From contig NZ_JAANOW010000005.1 in the NCBI RefSeq assembly GCF_011758805.1, forward strand, positions 62,001 through 126,000: DNA of 64,000 nucleotides, given 5' to 3'. How positions within the stretch are numbered: the stretch's first letter is position 1; each line of letters begins with the position of its first letter. Of the stretch, positions 8,028 to 17,616 are shown piece after piece. The notes under the pieces were generated by a model that was not told the DNA's origin, did not search any database, and worked only from the letters and a program-made list of their open reading frames with translations. This stretch comes from Mycolicibacterium fluoranthenivorans. Its GTDB lineage: Bacteria; Actinomycetota; Actinomycetes; Mycobacteriales; Mycobacteriaceae. Position numbers and translations under genes: made by a program.

Positions 8028-9734
8028 CTACTGGACCAAATGAACTCCAATGTCACTAATTCGGTCCATAGCCTTTTTGAGCATTCGGGCGTCGCGTTCG
8101 CCGCGGGACATCGCCGCCTTGTTCAGGCCGACTTTGGTGACGAACTCGGACTTGCCGGAGTCGTCGCCCTGCAGCGTCATCTCCTTGACCTGGTTGACGA
8201 ACATCACGTCGATGCCCATGCGTTCCAACGCGCCCGACGTCGAGACGATCCGGTCACCGATGTCGTAATGCAGGCCGGGTATCACCCACGTGGACTCGTC
8301 GATGACCAGGGTGTGGCTGGTCTCGTCCGCGGTGTCCTTGACACCGCCGCGCGCTGTCGCCAACGCTGACAGTGACCAGACGTTCTGCTCGGCGCCGGAC
8401 TGGTAGATCTCCAGCAGGTGCACCCAGCCGAGATGGCTTGCTCGGTTCCCGAGTTCGAACTGAGCCCACGCGGCGATGGTGCCGACGAGGAACGGCATGA
8501 TCACGTCGCTCGCGATATCGCCTGCAGAGTCGAAGCCCAGTAGGAAGAAGTAGCCGAGCAGGTTACCGACCGAGCTGATGATGGCGTCGACGAGCGCGTC
8601 CGCTGTGGGGTTGTCGCCGCCCACGATGACCTGGGTTGCGGTGGCCGGCGAATAGGTGACCTTGGATTGCAGGTCGTTGACGTAGGAGTCGCGCAGCGTG
8701 ATACCGGGCTTCTTGGCCAGGGTGCCCATCCACGAGGACTGCCAGTACTCGTCTGGGGTGAGTGACTGGTCGTCGTCGACGAACTCGAGCACCCCTTCGA
8801 GTAGGTCCGAGGTCCAGGTGAGCACCGAACGCGCCAGGCCGGCCGCGGCGCCTCCGGAGAAGTAGGTGCCGTCTCCGGAGGCGAACCCGGAGCGGTCCTT
8901 CACCTCGAAGACCAGGGCGCCGTTGGCGATGTCGTTGTTGAACAGGCCGGTGACGGTTTCGCCTTCGTCGGTGAAGATCCGCCGGTAGGTCAGCGACAGC
9001 TGCGCGTCGTCGAGAGGGTCGGCGATCACACTGTCGGCGGTGTTCATCCGGGCCGCGAAGATCCCCCACAGCGACGGGTCGTTCGCGAACGACGGACCCT
9101 TGATGTGGGCCTGCCAGGTGCGGGGGTCGAACGACTCGGTGTAGGAGTCGAAGTCGAACGGGTCATCCGGCAGCGTCCAGGCATTCAGGAACTGTCGAAC
9201 GAACTGCATCTTGATGACCGCGGCGGCGCCCCAGGCGCTGGGCGCGAAAAGGAAGAAATCCCTGGGGAATTGGAATATCGGGATGGGCAGGGCGGGATTC
9301 GGTGGTACGAGCAGGAACTGCAGGAACTGCAGGTCGTCGTTGAAGTGCGCCGTCAGGAAGTCGACGCCGTTGATCGTTTCGACGGTCCAGTGGTGCATCA
9401 TCCCGGACCAGCGCAGCAGCCCGCCGTATCGGTCGACCCGGATGACGACTTGCTTGCACTCCTCCGGGTTGTTCGGGATCGACGCGATCCACTTGGCCAT
9501 CGGGTGCCGGCAGGGAAGCTGGAAATATCCTGGCGAGGACACGTTGTCTCGCCAGGGGAATTGGTGCTTGGTGGTGTCGAGGATGTTGACCGCGCCGCGG
9601 CGGTTCAGGCCGACCTGATCGGGGATGTTGCGGTAGAGACTGATCTCGGTTTGCGCGCGCTGCAGGCATCGTCGTTGCCGACGGATCTCGTCGGTGATCT
9701 CGCGTGTCCGGTCAAGGCTCGCGAGACCCGGCAT
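8028..9734 (-). CDS. Minor tail protein, ReqiPepy6 Gp37-like
   Basis: 568 residues from ATG 9734. Length, position just after the Dit-like gene, and the run WRDNVSSPGYFQLPC to the C-terminal part match the Siphovirus Gp37-like family found as the second minor tail protein of many actinobacteriophages. It contains a hydrophobic stretch near residues 395-430 (LGYFFLLGFDSAG), which may contact membrane or be buried at the tail tip. It probably forms the tail-tip hub, functionally equivalent to Tal. Confidence 0.85.
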   Translation of the reverse strand: MPGLASLDRTREITDEIRRQRRCLQRAQTEISLYRNIPDQVGLNRRGAVNILDTTKHQFPWRDNVSSPGYFQLPCRHPMAKWIASIPNNPEECKQVVIRVDRYGGLLRWSGMMHHWTVETINGVDFLTAHFNDDLQFLQFLLVPPNPALPIPIFQFPRDFFLFAPSAWGAAAVIKMQFVRQFLNAWTLPDDPFDFDSYTESFDPRTWQAHIKGPSFANDPSLWGIFAARMNTADSVIADPLDDAQLSLTYRRIFTDEGETVTGLFNNDIANGALVFEVKDRSGFASGDGTYFSGGAAAGLARSVLTWTSDLLEGVLEFVDDDQSLTPDEYWQSSWMGTLAKKPGITLRDSYVNDLQSKVTYSPATATQVIVGGDNPTADALVDAIISSVGNLLGYFFLLGFDSAGDIASDVIMPFLVGTIAAWAQFELGNRASHLGWVHLLEIYQSGAEQNVWSLSALATARGGVKDTADETSHTLVIDESTWVIPGLHYDIGDRIVSTSGALERMGIDVMFVNQVKEMTLQGDDSGKSEFVTKVGLNKAAMSRGERDARMLKKAMDRISDIGVHLVQ

Positions 9735-9737
9735 TGG

Positions 9738-10673
9738 TCAGGCCACCAGCGGTGTGCTGAACGGGGAGTCATACCAGCGTGGCAGCGTGAGCCGCACCGC
9801 CGCGGTGTCCTGTACTCCGAGGACACGGACCACGCAGCCCCGCTCGGGGTCCGAGGTGCCGGACCCGGGTGGGATGGGATATTCGAAGTCCCGGCCGCCG
9901 GCGCGCAGCCCGACCGGGGTTTCCATCTCCGAGATGTACGTTTCTAGATCCGGACGAGTGAACACCGAGGTGGCCCCGTCGCCTTCGACGATCTGCGGGG
10001 TGAGGACAGTCTTGCCGAGATCGGCGATGCCGCGGGCCTTGATCTCGTTGTAGAAGCTGTAGTCGGGAAGCACATACTGTGCCCCCCAAGCTAATTCCCA
10101 TTCCGACCAGATATCCACGGTGCTGGGGTTGAAGTACGGAAGGGTGAACCACGAGTCGCCCGGTGTGGTGATCTCATGCTCGTACACGTCCGGTTTGCCG
10201 ACGTAGAAAGGCAGCTCAGCCGCCATGATCTGCACCAGAGACCCGTACCGGTAGATCTCAGGATCGATGCCCTCGAAGTTCTGCGTGGAGAACGACTTCG
10301 TCGTATCCAGCGGCCGCACCCGCAGGATCCGCTCACCATCGACTGAGGTGTAGATGATCTTGGTTTCCTTGTCGGGGTGAAACATCGCCCGCCACCGCGA
10401 ATACACCAGATGCCACAGATCCGCGCTCTGGTCCAGCTGTGTCCCAGTGTCGGGGTTCATCAGGTGGATAGTCCACACGACGTCACGCCGCTTCGGCTTC
10501 CACGACTGATAGAACTGCCCGTAACCGTAAGTGCCCCAGTTCGTTTGGATAGGCAGGTCATGCAAACCTGTCGATCCCGGGGCTAACTCCGGCCCCCAGG
10601 ACAGCCCTGGCGGGCTGATGCGGCAGAAGTCCCCGTTCACACCTGCGACATCGATGCTGTTCTGGGTCCTCAT
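9738..10673 (-). CDS. Distal tail (Dit-like) minor tail protein
   Basis: 311 residues, starting at ATG 10673, which overlaps the tape measure stop (ATGA). Its place directly downstream of the tape measure gene, its size and its beta-rich sequence (YGQFYQSWKPKRRDVVWTI near residue 53) fit the first minor tail protein of mycobacteriophages, the Dit-type ring that joins tail tube to tip. No enzymatic motif is visible. Confidence 0.85.
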   Translation of the reverse strand: MRTQNSIDVAGVNGDFCRISPPGLSWGPELAPGSTGLHDLPIQTNWGTYGYGQFYQSWKPKRRDVVWTIHLMNPDTGTQLDQSADLWHLVYSRWRAMFHPDKETKIIYTSVDGERILRVRPLDTTKSFSTQNFEGIDPEIYRYGSLVQIMAAELPFYVGKPDVYEHEITTPGDSWFTLPYFNPSTVDIWSEWELAWGAQYVLPDYSFYNEIKARGIADLGKTVLTPQIVEGDGATSVFTRPDLETYISEMETPVGLRAGGRDFEYPIPPGSGTSDPERGCVVRVLGVQDTAAVRLTLPRWYDSPFSTPLVA

Positions 10674-13600
10674 GACGGATGATTCGCCAGGATCGCTTGA
10701 CTGGCCACGGCGTCACGCAAATCGAGCTCCTGAAATACGCGCGGGATATCCATACCGTTGAAGGTGTTGTTCTGCACCCGGTTCGGCGCGGTCACGGGGA
10801 TGTTCTGTTGCGGCCGGATCGTCTGGCCGGATGCATCCATGTCCGGGTTACCGAAGCTCCCCGGCACGTTGCCGACCAGGGCACTGGATCCGATGTTGAC
10901 GACCTTCTTAGCGATCTTCCCGATCTGCTGGGCACCGCCGGCGACCATCGACGACACCAGCCCTGAGGCGGCCCCTGCCCCAGGGGCGATAGCTCCCGCT
11001 GCCCCCATGCCCATGGAGGCGGCGGTGGCGGCAAGATTGCCCAGCGTTGATGCGGTGGAGTCGATGAGGGTGTCGACGGCCTTGAGGTTGTGGTTGATGG
11101 TCCCGGGGGGTGCGACGGCGTTGGAACCGATACCGGTGATGCCGCCCGGGGCGCCGGTGAACGGCGGATAGTCCGGGGTATTGGTGTCGACCTGCGCCGG
11201 TGCCGGGGCGGGCGCAGGCGGGGCACCGGGCCCGGTCGACGGCCGCGACGGCACTGGTGGTTGCGGCGGGACCACCTTGGTCTGAGCGTTGGGCACCTGG
11301 AAGTCCGGTCGCGGCGGCGGCATGATCAGCCCCTGCACCGCGCCACCGATCGCAAACCCACCTACGCCGCTGCCGAGAGCACGGACACCGCGGCGGTTCT
11401 GGCGGTACGGGTCCAGAGGAATCCACGGCTCCCACGGGAAGGTGATCGAGTCCCGCCGCGCCGGGCCGCCCTTGGAGTTCCAGTCCGGTCCCGGCTGCAA
11501 CCCCGGACCAGCCTTCTCCGACCACCTGGGTCGCTGCTGGCCCTGCGTGCCGTTCATGTCGTTGTCGAGCCAGCCGCGCTGCGTACCGCTGCCGATGATC
11601 TCAGCGATCTTGATGTCACCACCGGTGCTGCGGTGCAACGCATTCCGGAACTTGTAGACGTTGTCCTGGCCACCCATGGCGTTGACATCCGAGGCGGTGA
11701 GGACGTGTTCGTTGTTGGACAGCCACGCCGGGATGGAGTCCGACGTCTCAGTGCCGGCACCCCACACCTTGCCGCCATCGGAGTATCCGTGACCTTGGTT
11801 GATGTACTTCGGGACCCCGGACGCTGTCTGCCCGTAGCGGGTGGCGACATAGTCGATCATCGCGTAGATCTGGGCCACACCATCGTTGATGGATCCGCCA
11901 GTAACGTTGTGCGCGTTGAACGTTGCCGACTTGAACTGACCCAGGCCGATCGCGGGGAGACCATCCGAGTCGTTGGGATTCAGTGCACCCGGGTTGCCTC
12001 CGGATTCGAACTGAATCTGCCCGATCAGCGCATCGGCCCACCCGTTGATGTTCGTGATGCCGTACTTCGGGCCGATCTCAGCCAGCGCCTTGAGCACGAC
12101 CGGCCGCCACCGCTCGGCACCCCCCTTGCCCACTCCAGCGCCGGCACCGGTGCCTAGCTTGATACCGGACTGCGTCGTGCCCGACTGCCCTTGGACGGCT
12201 AGCAGTTGCTGTATTTGGGCTGGCGTGAGGTTGTCGAGGCTTCCGCCGTAACCCCCGCTGCCGCTTCCGGACTGCCCGTTGCCGAGCAGGGTGCCGATCG
12301 GGCCGCTGGAGTCCAGGAAGAACCCACCGGCCTGCTGCGCTGCCTGGTTGTACGGGTTGGACGGCGACAGGATGCTGTTCTCCAGCCCGAAGAAACCGAG
12401 GGCACCTGACCACAACGCCGACCCGAACGTCCCGGCTGTCTTGGCGGTGAAGTTGCCCAACCACGATGCGGTCTGCTGACCCCAGTTCATCAGGCTGTCG
12501 GCCGGGTTCGAACTGAACGCGGACCCGAGCAGCCCAGCGAACCCAGGGAGTCCGGCGGCCCGGTCGGCGAACGTCGGCACCATGGAGCCGTTTCCTCCGA
12601 CGGGGGCGAGGGTGCCGACACCGTGCTGCGTCTGCGCGCCAGGAGTCGGCGCACCACCAGCGCCAGGCGCCGCGTTCATCAGACCTTGGCCGAGTGCCAG
12701 CGCGTTGTTACCCACCGCTCCGAGCCCACCGACGAAGCTACCGATGATGCTGTTCAGTCCGCCGCCGCCCGCGGTCGGGTTCGGCGCGATCGGCCCACTA
12801 CCGGGGCCCGCGGCCGGGCCAGGAGTAACAGGGTTACCCCACTGGTCGACGTAGCCGCCTGGCTCGAAGCTGCGGCCCTGCGTCATCGCCCACAACGCCT
12901 GATCGCCGATCGCCGATCGCGCGTGCGCCGGAAGCACCCACTCATCGGAATGCACCTCGGCCAGAAACCCACCAGTGGGGCCGGTGCCGCGGCCGGACGG
13001 TGTCGGGCCACCACGCGCACGAGTCGGAATCTTCAGCCCGGGAAGCTGCGTCCAGTCCCCCGATGGCGCCGGCCCGGCCGGGCCCACCGCCGGCAAAGTC
13101 GGGCTACCCACCACCGGTACGTTGTTCGCGGGGTTCGGATTGACCGCCGCCCCCGGCGCTACCGGGCCGATCTGGGTGCGGGGATCGCGCGCCCGCGCGG
13201 CACGCAGCGCGTCGTCTGCCTTCTGCTGAGCACTCTCCAGCGCACTCGGCCCGGTGATGACGCGGTACGCCTCCAGCAGCGCACCCAACGGCCCACTCAT
13301 CGCCTCGATCGCCCCGGGGATTTTGCCCAGCGCCGTCGTCGTAGCGTCCGCGGCGGTCCCGACCGCCGAAACCAAGGTGGCCGCGTTCTCGAAATTCTGC
13401 TTGAACAGCGGGCCCAGATTACTGACTGTGTCCGACATGTGGCCGAGCTGCTCGTTGCCCTCCTTGATCAGATCCTTGAGCGCCGTCTGGCCCTCCACGG
13501 AGTTCATCCACTCGTCCCACTTGCCGGTGACACGCTCGATACTGCCGAGCAGGTCACCACCCACCGCGTTCGCGATCCCACTGATCGACCCGGCAATGTT

Positions 13601-14713
13601 GATTCCCGTGTTACCGAGATGCTCTAGCCCGGAGATGCCGTGGTTGATCCAGTCATCGAGCCGGCCGTCGGCGGACGTCTGCGTAATCCAGTTGTCGAAC
13701 CGCTCAGCAACCGACTTGATGTCGTTGGCGATGCGCGGCAACGATTCGCTGCCCTTCGCGGTGAGCGCGCCGATCGCATTGGTGATCGGCGAGATCGACT
13801 GATTCGCGATGTTCTGCGCGTCCGCGGTGTTACCGAAGATGCGCTCGAGGAAGCTCTTCGACGAGTCAGAACCGACCGCGCTGAGCAACCCCTTGAACGT
13901 GCCGTTCCACGACGTAGAGATCTTCCCCAGACCCTCTTGCACGACGGGGAACACCTCGTCGAAAGACTGCTTGAAGGCCGGGGCGATGCCGTCGAACATG
14001 TTCTGCTGGAAGGTGTCCCGGACCGCCTTGTCCCACACCGGTTTGATCTCAGTGATCGTCTTGACAACATCTGCGGCGGCAGGTGCCAGACCCTTCAAGG
14101 CGTTCTTGGCCGCCTCGATGGACTTCGGGGTGCCATCGGATGCCTTGTTCACGGCGTCGATGGCGTCGGACATGCCGGTGAACCCCACCTTGGCGGTGAT
14201 CGCCGACGAGGCGATACCACCGATCACACCGGGCAGCACGAGGCCAGAGCTGGCCAACTGCTGCACGACTGCGACAACGTTGGCGGCCGCGGACGCTACC
14301 GCGGGAAGTGAACCAACGCCGAGTGTGGCCAGCGCGGCGAGCCCCAGTGGCCCGCCGGCCCCACCGCCGGATTCCACGCCGCCGCCCTGGCTAATCCGTG
14401 AGAGCGCGTTCTGCAACGGGGACGAATCGACATCGACGCGTAGGTTGATCGCGTTGGCCTGCTGCCGGATCCGGAACTCGTCCATCTTCGCCCGCGCACG
14501 AGCAAGCTCAACGTCGACGCCGAGCTGCACACCGTTGCGCTGCTCCACCGCGCGGAACCGCTCGATATCAGCGCGCGCCTGCGCCGTGTTCGCGGTGACG
14601 TCGATGGCGAACTCTGCGCGGACCTTCGACATGTCCGCTTCGAGCTTCTTCTTGAATCCCGAAACGTCGGGGATGACCTTGAGTCGCGCATCGCCTGCGT
14701 CGTACGTGGACAC
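10670..14713 (-). CDS. Tape measure protein with lytic transglycosylase domain
   Basis: 1347 residues. The N-terminal 500 residues are helical with coiled coil (VRAEFAIDVTANTAQARAD), as expected for a protein that sets tail length. The middle is Gly and Pro rich linker. Residues about 865-990 form an SLT (soluble lytic transglycosylase) domain: WRPVVLKALAEIGPKYG, catalytic Glu in QFESGGNPGA, then IGLGQF. This suggests local peptidoglycan cleavage during DNA entry. Residues 1318-1335 carry FNGMDIPRVFQELDLRDA, also present in a membrane protein encoded at 45.7 kb. The gene begins right after the frameshifted tail chaperone gene. Confidence 0.95.
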   Translation of the reverse strand: MSTYDAGDARLKVIPDVSGFKKKLEADMSKVRAEFAIDVTANTAQARADIERFRAVEQRNGVQLGVDVELARARAKMDEFRIRQQANAINLRVDVDSSPLQNALSRISQGGGVESGGGAGGPLGLAALATLGVGSLPAVASAAANVVAVVQQLASSGLVLPGVIGGIASSAITAKVGFTGMSDAIDAVNKASDGTPKSIEAAKNALKGLAPAAADVVKTITEIKPVWDKAVRDTFQQNMFDGIAPAFKQSFDEVFPVVQEGLGKISTSWNGTFKGLLSAVGSDSSKSFLERIFGNTADAQNIANQSISPITNAIGALTAKGSESLPRIANDIKSVAERFDNWITQTSADGRLDDWINHGISGLEHLGNTGINIAGSISGIANAVGGDLLGSIERVTGKWDEWMNSVEGQTALKDLIKEGNEQLGHMSDTVSNLGPLFKQNFENAATLVSAVGTAADATTTALGKIPGAIEAMSGPLGALLEAYRVITGPSALESAQQKADDALRAARARDPRTQIGPVAPGAAVNPNPANNVPVVGSPTLPAVGPAGPAPSGDWTQLPGLKIPTRARGGPTPSGRGTGPTGGFLAEVHSDEWVLPAHARSAIGDQALWAMTQGRSFEPGGYVDQWGNPVTPGPAAGPGSGPIAPNPTAGGGGLNSIIGSFVGGLGAVGNNALALGQGLMNAAPGAGGAPTPGAQTQHGVGTLAPVGGNGSMVPTFADRAAGLPGFAGLLGSAFSSNPADSLMNWGQQTASWLGNFTAKTAGTFGSALWSGALGFFGLENSILSPSNPYNQAAQQAGGFFLDSSGPIGTLLGNGQSGSGSGGYGGSLDNLTPAQIQQLLAVQGQSGTTQSGIKLGTGAGAGVGKGGAERWRPVVLKALAEIGPKYGITNINGWADALIGQIQFESGGNPGALNPNDSDGLPAIGLGQFKSATFNAHNVTGGSINDGVAQIYAMIDYVATRYGQTASGVPKYINQGHGYSDGGKVWGAGTETSDSIPAWLSNNEHVLTASDVNAMGGQDNVYKFRNALHRSTGGDIKIAEIIGSGTQRGWLDNDMNGTQGQQRPRWSEKAGPGLQPGPDWNSKGGPARRDSITFPWEPWIPLDPYRQNRRGVRALGSGVGGFAIGGAVQGLIMPPPRPDFQVPNAQTKVVPPQPPVPSRPSTGPGAPPAPAPAPAQVDTNTPDYPPFTGAPGGITGIGSNAVAPPGTINHNLKAVDTLIDSTASTLGNLAATAASMGMGAAGAIAPGAGAASGLVSSMVAGGAQQIGKIAKKVVNIGSSALVGNVPGSFGNPDMDASGQTIRPQQNIPVTAPNRVQNNTFNGMDIPRVFQELDLRDAVASQAILANHPS
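10709..10762 (-). repeat. 54-bp segment shared with the DUF732 gene (copy in tape measure)
   Basis: It encodes tape measure residues 1318-1335. By hand alignment about 47 of 54 bases match 45649-45702, in the same frame, giving the shared peptide pattern FNGxDIPRVxQELDLRDA. Most differences are silent or conservative, which points to selection on the peptide. Confidence 0.85.
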
Positions 14714-14733
14714 TCAGATCACCTCCGTTCTGT

Positions 14734-15770
14734 TCAAAATCCCAGGGCCTTATCGAGATTCGCGTTACTGACCTGCTTGCGCCGGTCTCTCAATTCATCG
14801 AGCGGAGTCTTCGGCCCGTCCAACTGAGAGATTCCCTTGGCCGCCCGGAAATCGTTGCGCAGGCCCTGGATCGCCGATATCAGAGCGTCATAGCCGGCCA
14901 GCGGCGGCCGATACTTGTCCGGGTTGCGCTGCGCTTCCTCGTACTGCTGCTCAAACGCCGCGAGGTGCTTGGGATCTGACAACTGGTCAGCCCACAGCCA
15001 GGAACCTTCAGTGTTGGCGAACATGTCGCAGAAATTGAGGAACTGGTCCCACGGTTTCAGTCCGCGCAGCCAGTCCCGGGTGTCGAATCCTCGGCTGCCG
15101 AAATCTTTTTCGATAGCCACCCAGTTGTCTTCGATCAGTCCGAGGATTCGGGCGCTTTTCCCGCTTGCTCCGTGTCTTCGACGTGGCCGCAGTGCGGGCA
15201 GGTGCCGTCGTCGGGCACCTCCGGCGCTTTGGGGATGATCCGGAAGTGCTCCTGCAAGTCGACCTGGAAGGCATCCCACAGTTCGGGGTCCTGGTCGTCG
15301 AAGAACGCCAACACCTCGTCATAGGCCGCTCCGAACAGTGCCCGGGTGTAGCGGTCGGCCTGCTCGCTGATCTTGGCGCGGTGTGCAGCGACGGCCGCCT
15401 CGAACTTCGCGACACCACCCTCCCATGCCGCACTGAGCTGCTCCCAGCCGGCAGCGAGCTTCTCGAACTGCGTGACCTCCACCTTGTAGGAGGCCTGCTG
15501 CTTGGCAGTCGCCTTGTCCGGCAACGCCCCCGGGATCGCCGGGAACTCCGGCCGCGGGCTCGGGGCGGTCAGCAGCGCGCGGGCTAACAGCTGCTGCGCG
15601 ATCTCAATCTCACGATGGGATTCGCGCAGTTCGTCACGCCGCTTCTTCGTCGGCGGCACGATCACCAGCGTGTCGGTGACCGGGTACGGGTCCGGCCGGT
15701 TCGTGTCGAGCAGCAGCTTCTGCAGACGCTCCGACGGGACCGGGACGGGATTGACAGCTCTGGTAGCCAT
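14734..15770 (-). CDS. Tail assembly chaperone GT fusion made by -1 frameshift
   Basis: The G frame starts at ATG 15770, is read to Lys205, slips one base back at the heptamer 15156-15162, and continues in the T frame from Ser (SARILGLIEDNW) to the stop at 14734. This gives a protein of about 345 residues. G and GT proteins chaperone the tape measure during tail assembly and are not usually in the virion. Gene order (tail tube, G/GT, tape measure) is the standard siphovirus one. The T segment has no good start of its own. Confidence 0.9.
15135..15770 (-). CDS. Tail assembly chaperone G
   Basis: 211 residues, the product when no frameshift occurs. ATG 15770 is preceded by AAAGG six bases upstream. 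The middle (residues 80-150) is helical and the C-terminus has a small C-x2-C pair (CPHCGHVEDTE) just before the slip site, a feature of many mycobacteriophage G proteins. Its gene shares the first 205 codons with the GT fusion. Confidence 0.9.
   Translation of the reverse strand: MATRAVNPVPVPSERLQKLLLDTNRPDPYPVTDTLVIVPPTKKRRDELRESHREIEIAQQLLARALLTAPSPRPEFPAIPGALPDKATAKQQASYKVEVTQFEKLAAGWEQLSAAWEGGVAKFEAAVAAHRAKISEQADRYTRALFGAAYDEVLAFFDDQDPELWDAFQVDLQEHFRIIPKAPEVPDDGTCPHCGHVEDTEQAGKAPESSD
15156..15162 (-). promoter_or_regulatory. Slippery heptamer GGGAAAA for -1 frameshift
   Basis: On the minus strand the bases are G GGA AAA in the G frame, the X-XXY-YYZ form used by lambda-type G/GT genes (lambda itself uses GGGAAAG). 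The -1 frame opens directly into the T coding region, and the G frame stops seven codons later at 15135. Confidence 0.88.
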
Positions 15771-15790
15771 ATCGGCCTTTCATGCAGGAC

Positions 15791-15833
15791 GTCACCCCCG
15801 CAACACGCCATATCGGAGTGCTGCGGGGGTGAC
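15791..15833 (-). terminator. Hairpin between tail tube and tail chaperone genes
   Basis: GTCACCCCCGCA (15791-15802) and its perfect complement (15822-15833) form a 12-pair stem just past the stop of the tail tube gene. The loop can pair further. There is no long T-run, so it may act as a partial terminator or an mRNA 3'-end protector. Either would lower chaperone output relative to the abundant tail tube protein. Confidence 0.6.
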
Positions 15834-15841
15834 GGGGGTGA

Positions 15842-16759
15842 CTAGGTGACGGTGACGACGCTGACCGCGGTGAAGCCGTTCCAGGTGGCGGTGACGTTGG
15901 CCGAACCCGACGCCACACCGGTGACCAGACCCGCGCTGTTGACGGTCGCCTTCGCCGGGGTGTCCGACACGAACGTCGCCGTCGCGGTCCGGTCGATGCC
16001 CTGCGAGTCGGTCACCACGACCTGCTTGGTGTGGTTGACACCAGCCGCCGCAGTCACCGACAGGTTCGCGGTGGTGATCCCGGTGGCCGGCAGGTACAGG
16101 CTGCCGTCGGCCACCGCCGCAGCCAGGTCCTGGATGCCCTCACCGCACATGCCGAAGATCACCGGATCACCGACCGCGGGATCGGTCTGGAAGTCCAGCG
16201 ACACCGTGGTCTCGATGACGTTGGAGTCCAGCACACCCTGATCGGAGCGGTCACCCACCTCGGCCTGGTTGGCGATCCAGTACAGGTAGATCGGCTTGGC
16301 GTTGAAGTAGTCCTGCGCGATCAGCACGGTGCGCCACTGCAACCGGACCGGCAGCTCCGGGATGCGGATCGTGAACCCGCCCTTGGCCGACACTGCCGAC
16401 ACCGCCGACAGCGGGAAACCCCACGCGTTCTGCAGGTTCAGCAGGTTGGTTTCCTGCGGGGTGTACGAGATGCCCTTTCCGGACTCCGACGGCAGGTTGC
16501 GCGTCGGCGACCCCTGACCGTTGGACATGATCTTGTTGATCGTGGGCTTGTTGGACAGCTTCACGCCAGCCTTCTTCTCGTGGTTACCCACGGACCGGAA
16601 CCGAGACGCCACACCGACCTTCGTGATGTCGATGCCGCCGGTGGTGATGTCCTCGATGTTGGTCAGCGGCGCGGTGCCGACCTTGGGGGCCAGCAGTACG
16701 CGGGTGTCGCAGCCCGCGAGCTCGAGGTCGGACTGTCCGTACTGGAACTGAATACCCAT
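15842..16759 (-). CDS. Major tail tube protein with C-terminal Ig-like domain
   Basis: 305 residues from ATG 16759. The first 215 residues are the tail tube part (MGIQFQYGQSDLELAG, then DITKVGVASRF). The last 80 residues, TANLSVTAAAG to the end, match a BIG_2-type immunoglobulin-like domain with the typical G-S-A-N-V-T-A-T ending. Such add-on domains decorate the tail surface and may bind cell-surface glycans. Position before G/GT and after the tail terminator agrees. Confidence 0.92.
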   Translation of the reverse strand: MGIQFQYGQSDLELAGCDTRVLLAPKVGTAPLTNIEDITTGGIDITKVGVASRFRSVGNHEKKAGVKLSNKPTINKIMSNGQGSPTRNLPSESGKGISYTPQETNLLNLQNAWGFPLSAVSAVSAKGGFTIRIPELPVRLQWRTVLIAQDYFNAKPIYLYWIANQAEVGDRSDQGVLDSNVIETTVSLDFQTDPAVGDPVIFGMCGEGIQDLAAAVADGSLYLPATGITTANLSVTAAAGVNHTKQVVVTDSQGIDRTATATFVSDTPAKATVNSAGLVTGVASGSANVTATWNGFTAVSVVTVT

Positions 16760-16775
16760 GGTGGTGACCTTTCTG

Positions 16776-17258
16776 TTAGAGGCCGAGAGCCTCGCGGTAG
16801 TTACCGAGTCCCTTCGGCTTCCAGGTGTGAAGCGTGAAGGTCACAGGGACGAGTCGTTCGGCCCTGATTTGCTCCGGGATGAGCTGCGGGCCAAGGATTT
16901 CACCGGCGCAGTGCAGCTTGTGGATGGTTCCCGGAACGATCGCGGTCGCCTCGAACTGTTCGAGGACCTGGCGGGCCACCTCGATCAGTTCCCACGAGGC
17001 GTCGCGAGATTTGGTGAGGGCGGCGAGCTGCACGTTGGCTTCGTCGCGCCCTTCGGAGCGGTTGATCTTGCCGCCGGTGCGGTAGATCCGCAGGAACCCC
17101 TCGTCGGCGTCCAGCTTTTCGGCGATCTTCTCTTCGCTCGGAAGCCAGTAGGTGACCTCGACGCCGCTCAAACCGATTGCGGGATCAGCGAACAGCGTCT
17201 TGAGGAGGTTCTCGACGTTCGGGTATCCACCCTTGTACCAAGAACCGAAGGTGATCAA
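16776..17258 (-). CDS. Tail terminator protein
   Basis: 160 residues starting at TTG 17258, which overlaps the previous stop by four bases (TTGA). Position immediately before the tail tube gene and size fit the tail terminator that caps the tail and joins it to the head connector. The sequence has the mixed alpha/beta pattern of that family (VEVTYWLPSEEKI, LRIYRTGG). Assignment rests mainly on synteny. Confidence 0.75.
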   Translation of the reverse strand: MITFGSWYKGGYPNVENLLKTLFADPAIGLSGVEVTYWLPSEEKIAEKLDADEGFLRIYRTGGKINRSEGRDEANVQLAALTKSRDASWELIEVARQVLEQFEATAIVPGTIHKLHCAGEILGPQLIPEQIRAERLVPVTFTLHTWKPKGLGNYREALGL

Positions 17259-17614
17259 TATGCCGACAACTCTTCGAGGACAGCGTTGAGGTCGTCAGCA
17301 CCCTGCTGGATGGTCTCGTGGTCCGAGTCCAGATCATGGACGGATCCAGGATGGTTACCGCGACCGAACTCGTGTGGGAGCTCGTAGTCGACGCCGCGGC
17401 CGACCGTCATGACGCCGATGTGCCGGTCGTGGCGGACACCGCCGATCTCGGTGGATGCGTGCGCCGAGCGGGCCAGAGCGCCGGTGCGTTTCGCGACGCG
17501 GGCCTGGTACAGCAGCATCGCCATGTTGGCGCGCTCTTCCACCGCGCGCCGGCAGTCACCGGACAGCAGGAACGCGGCCAGGCCGGGGTTCGGTGTCTGG
17601 AAGTTGATGTCCAC
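17255..17614 (-). CDS. Head-tail connector, HK97 gp10-like
   Basis: 119 residues from GTG 17614. The pattern of a helical start followed by VAKRTGALARSAHAST and a short beta section (YELPHEFGRG) is typical of HK97 gp10-like neck proteins, which sit between stopper and tail terminator. It is overlapped by four bases with the tail terminator gene. Confidence 0.82.
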   Translation of the reverse strand: MDINFQTPNPGLAAFLLSGDCRRAVEERANMAMLLYQARVAKRTGALARSAHASTEIGGVRHDRHIGVMTVGRGVDYELPHEFGRGNHPGSVHDLDSDHETIQQGADDLNAVLEELSAY

Positions 17615-17616
17615 GA

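Noticed and set aside
15771..15841. Possible small RNA in the tail tube/chaperone gap
   Set aside because: The only structure is the single hairpin just after the stop codon. A terminator or mRNA end explains it.
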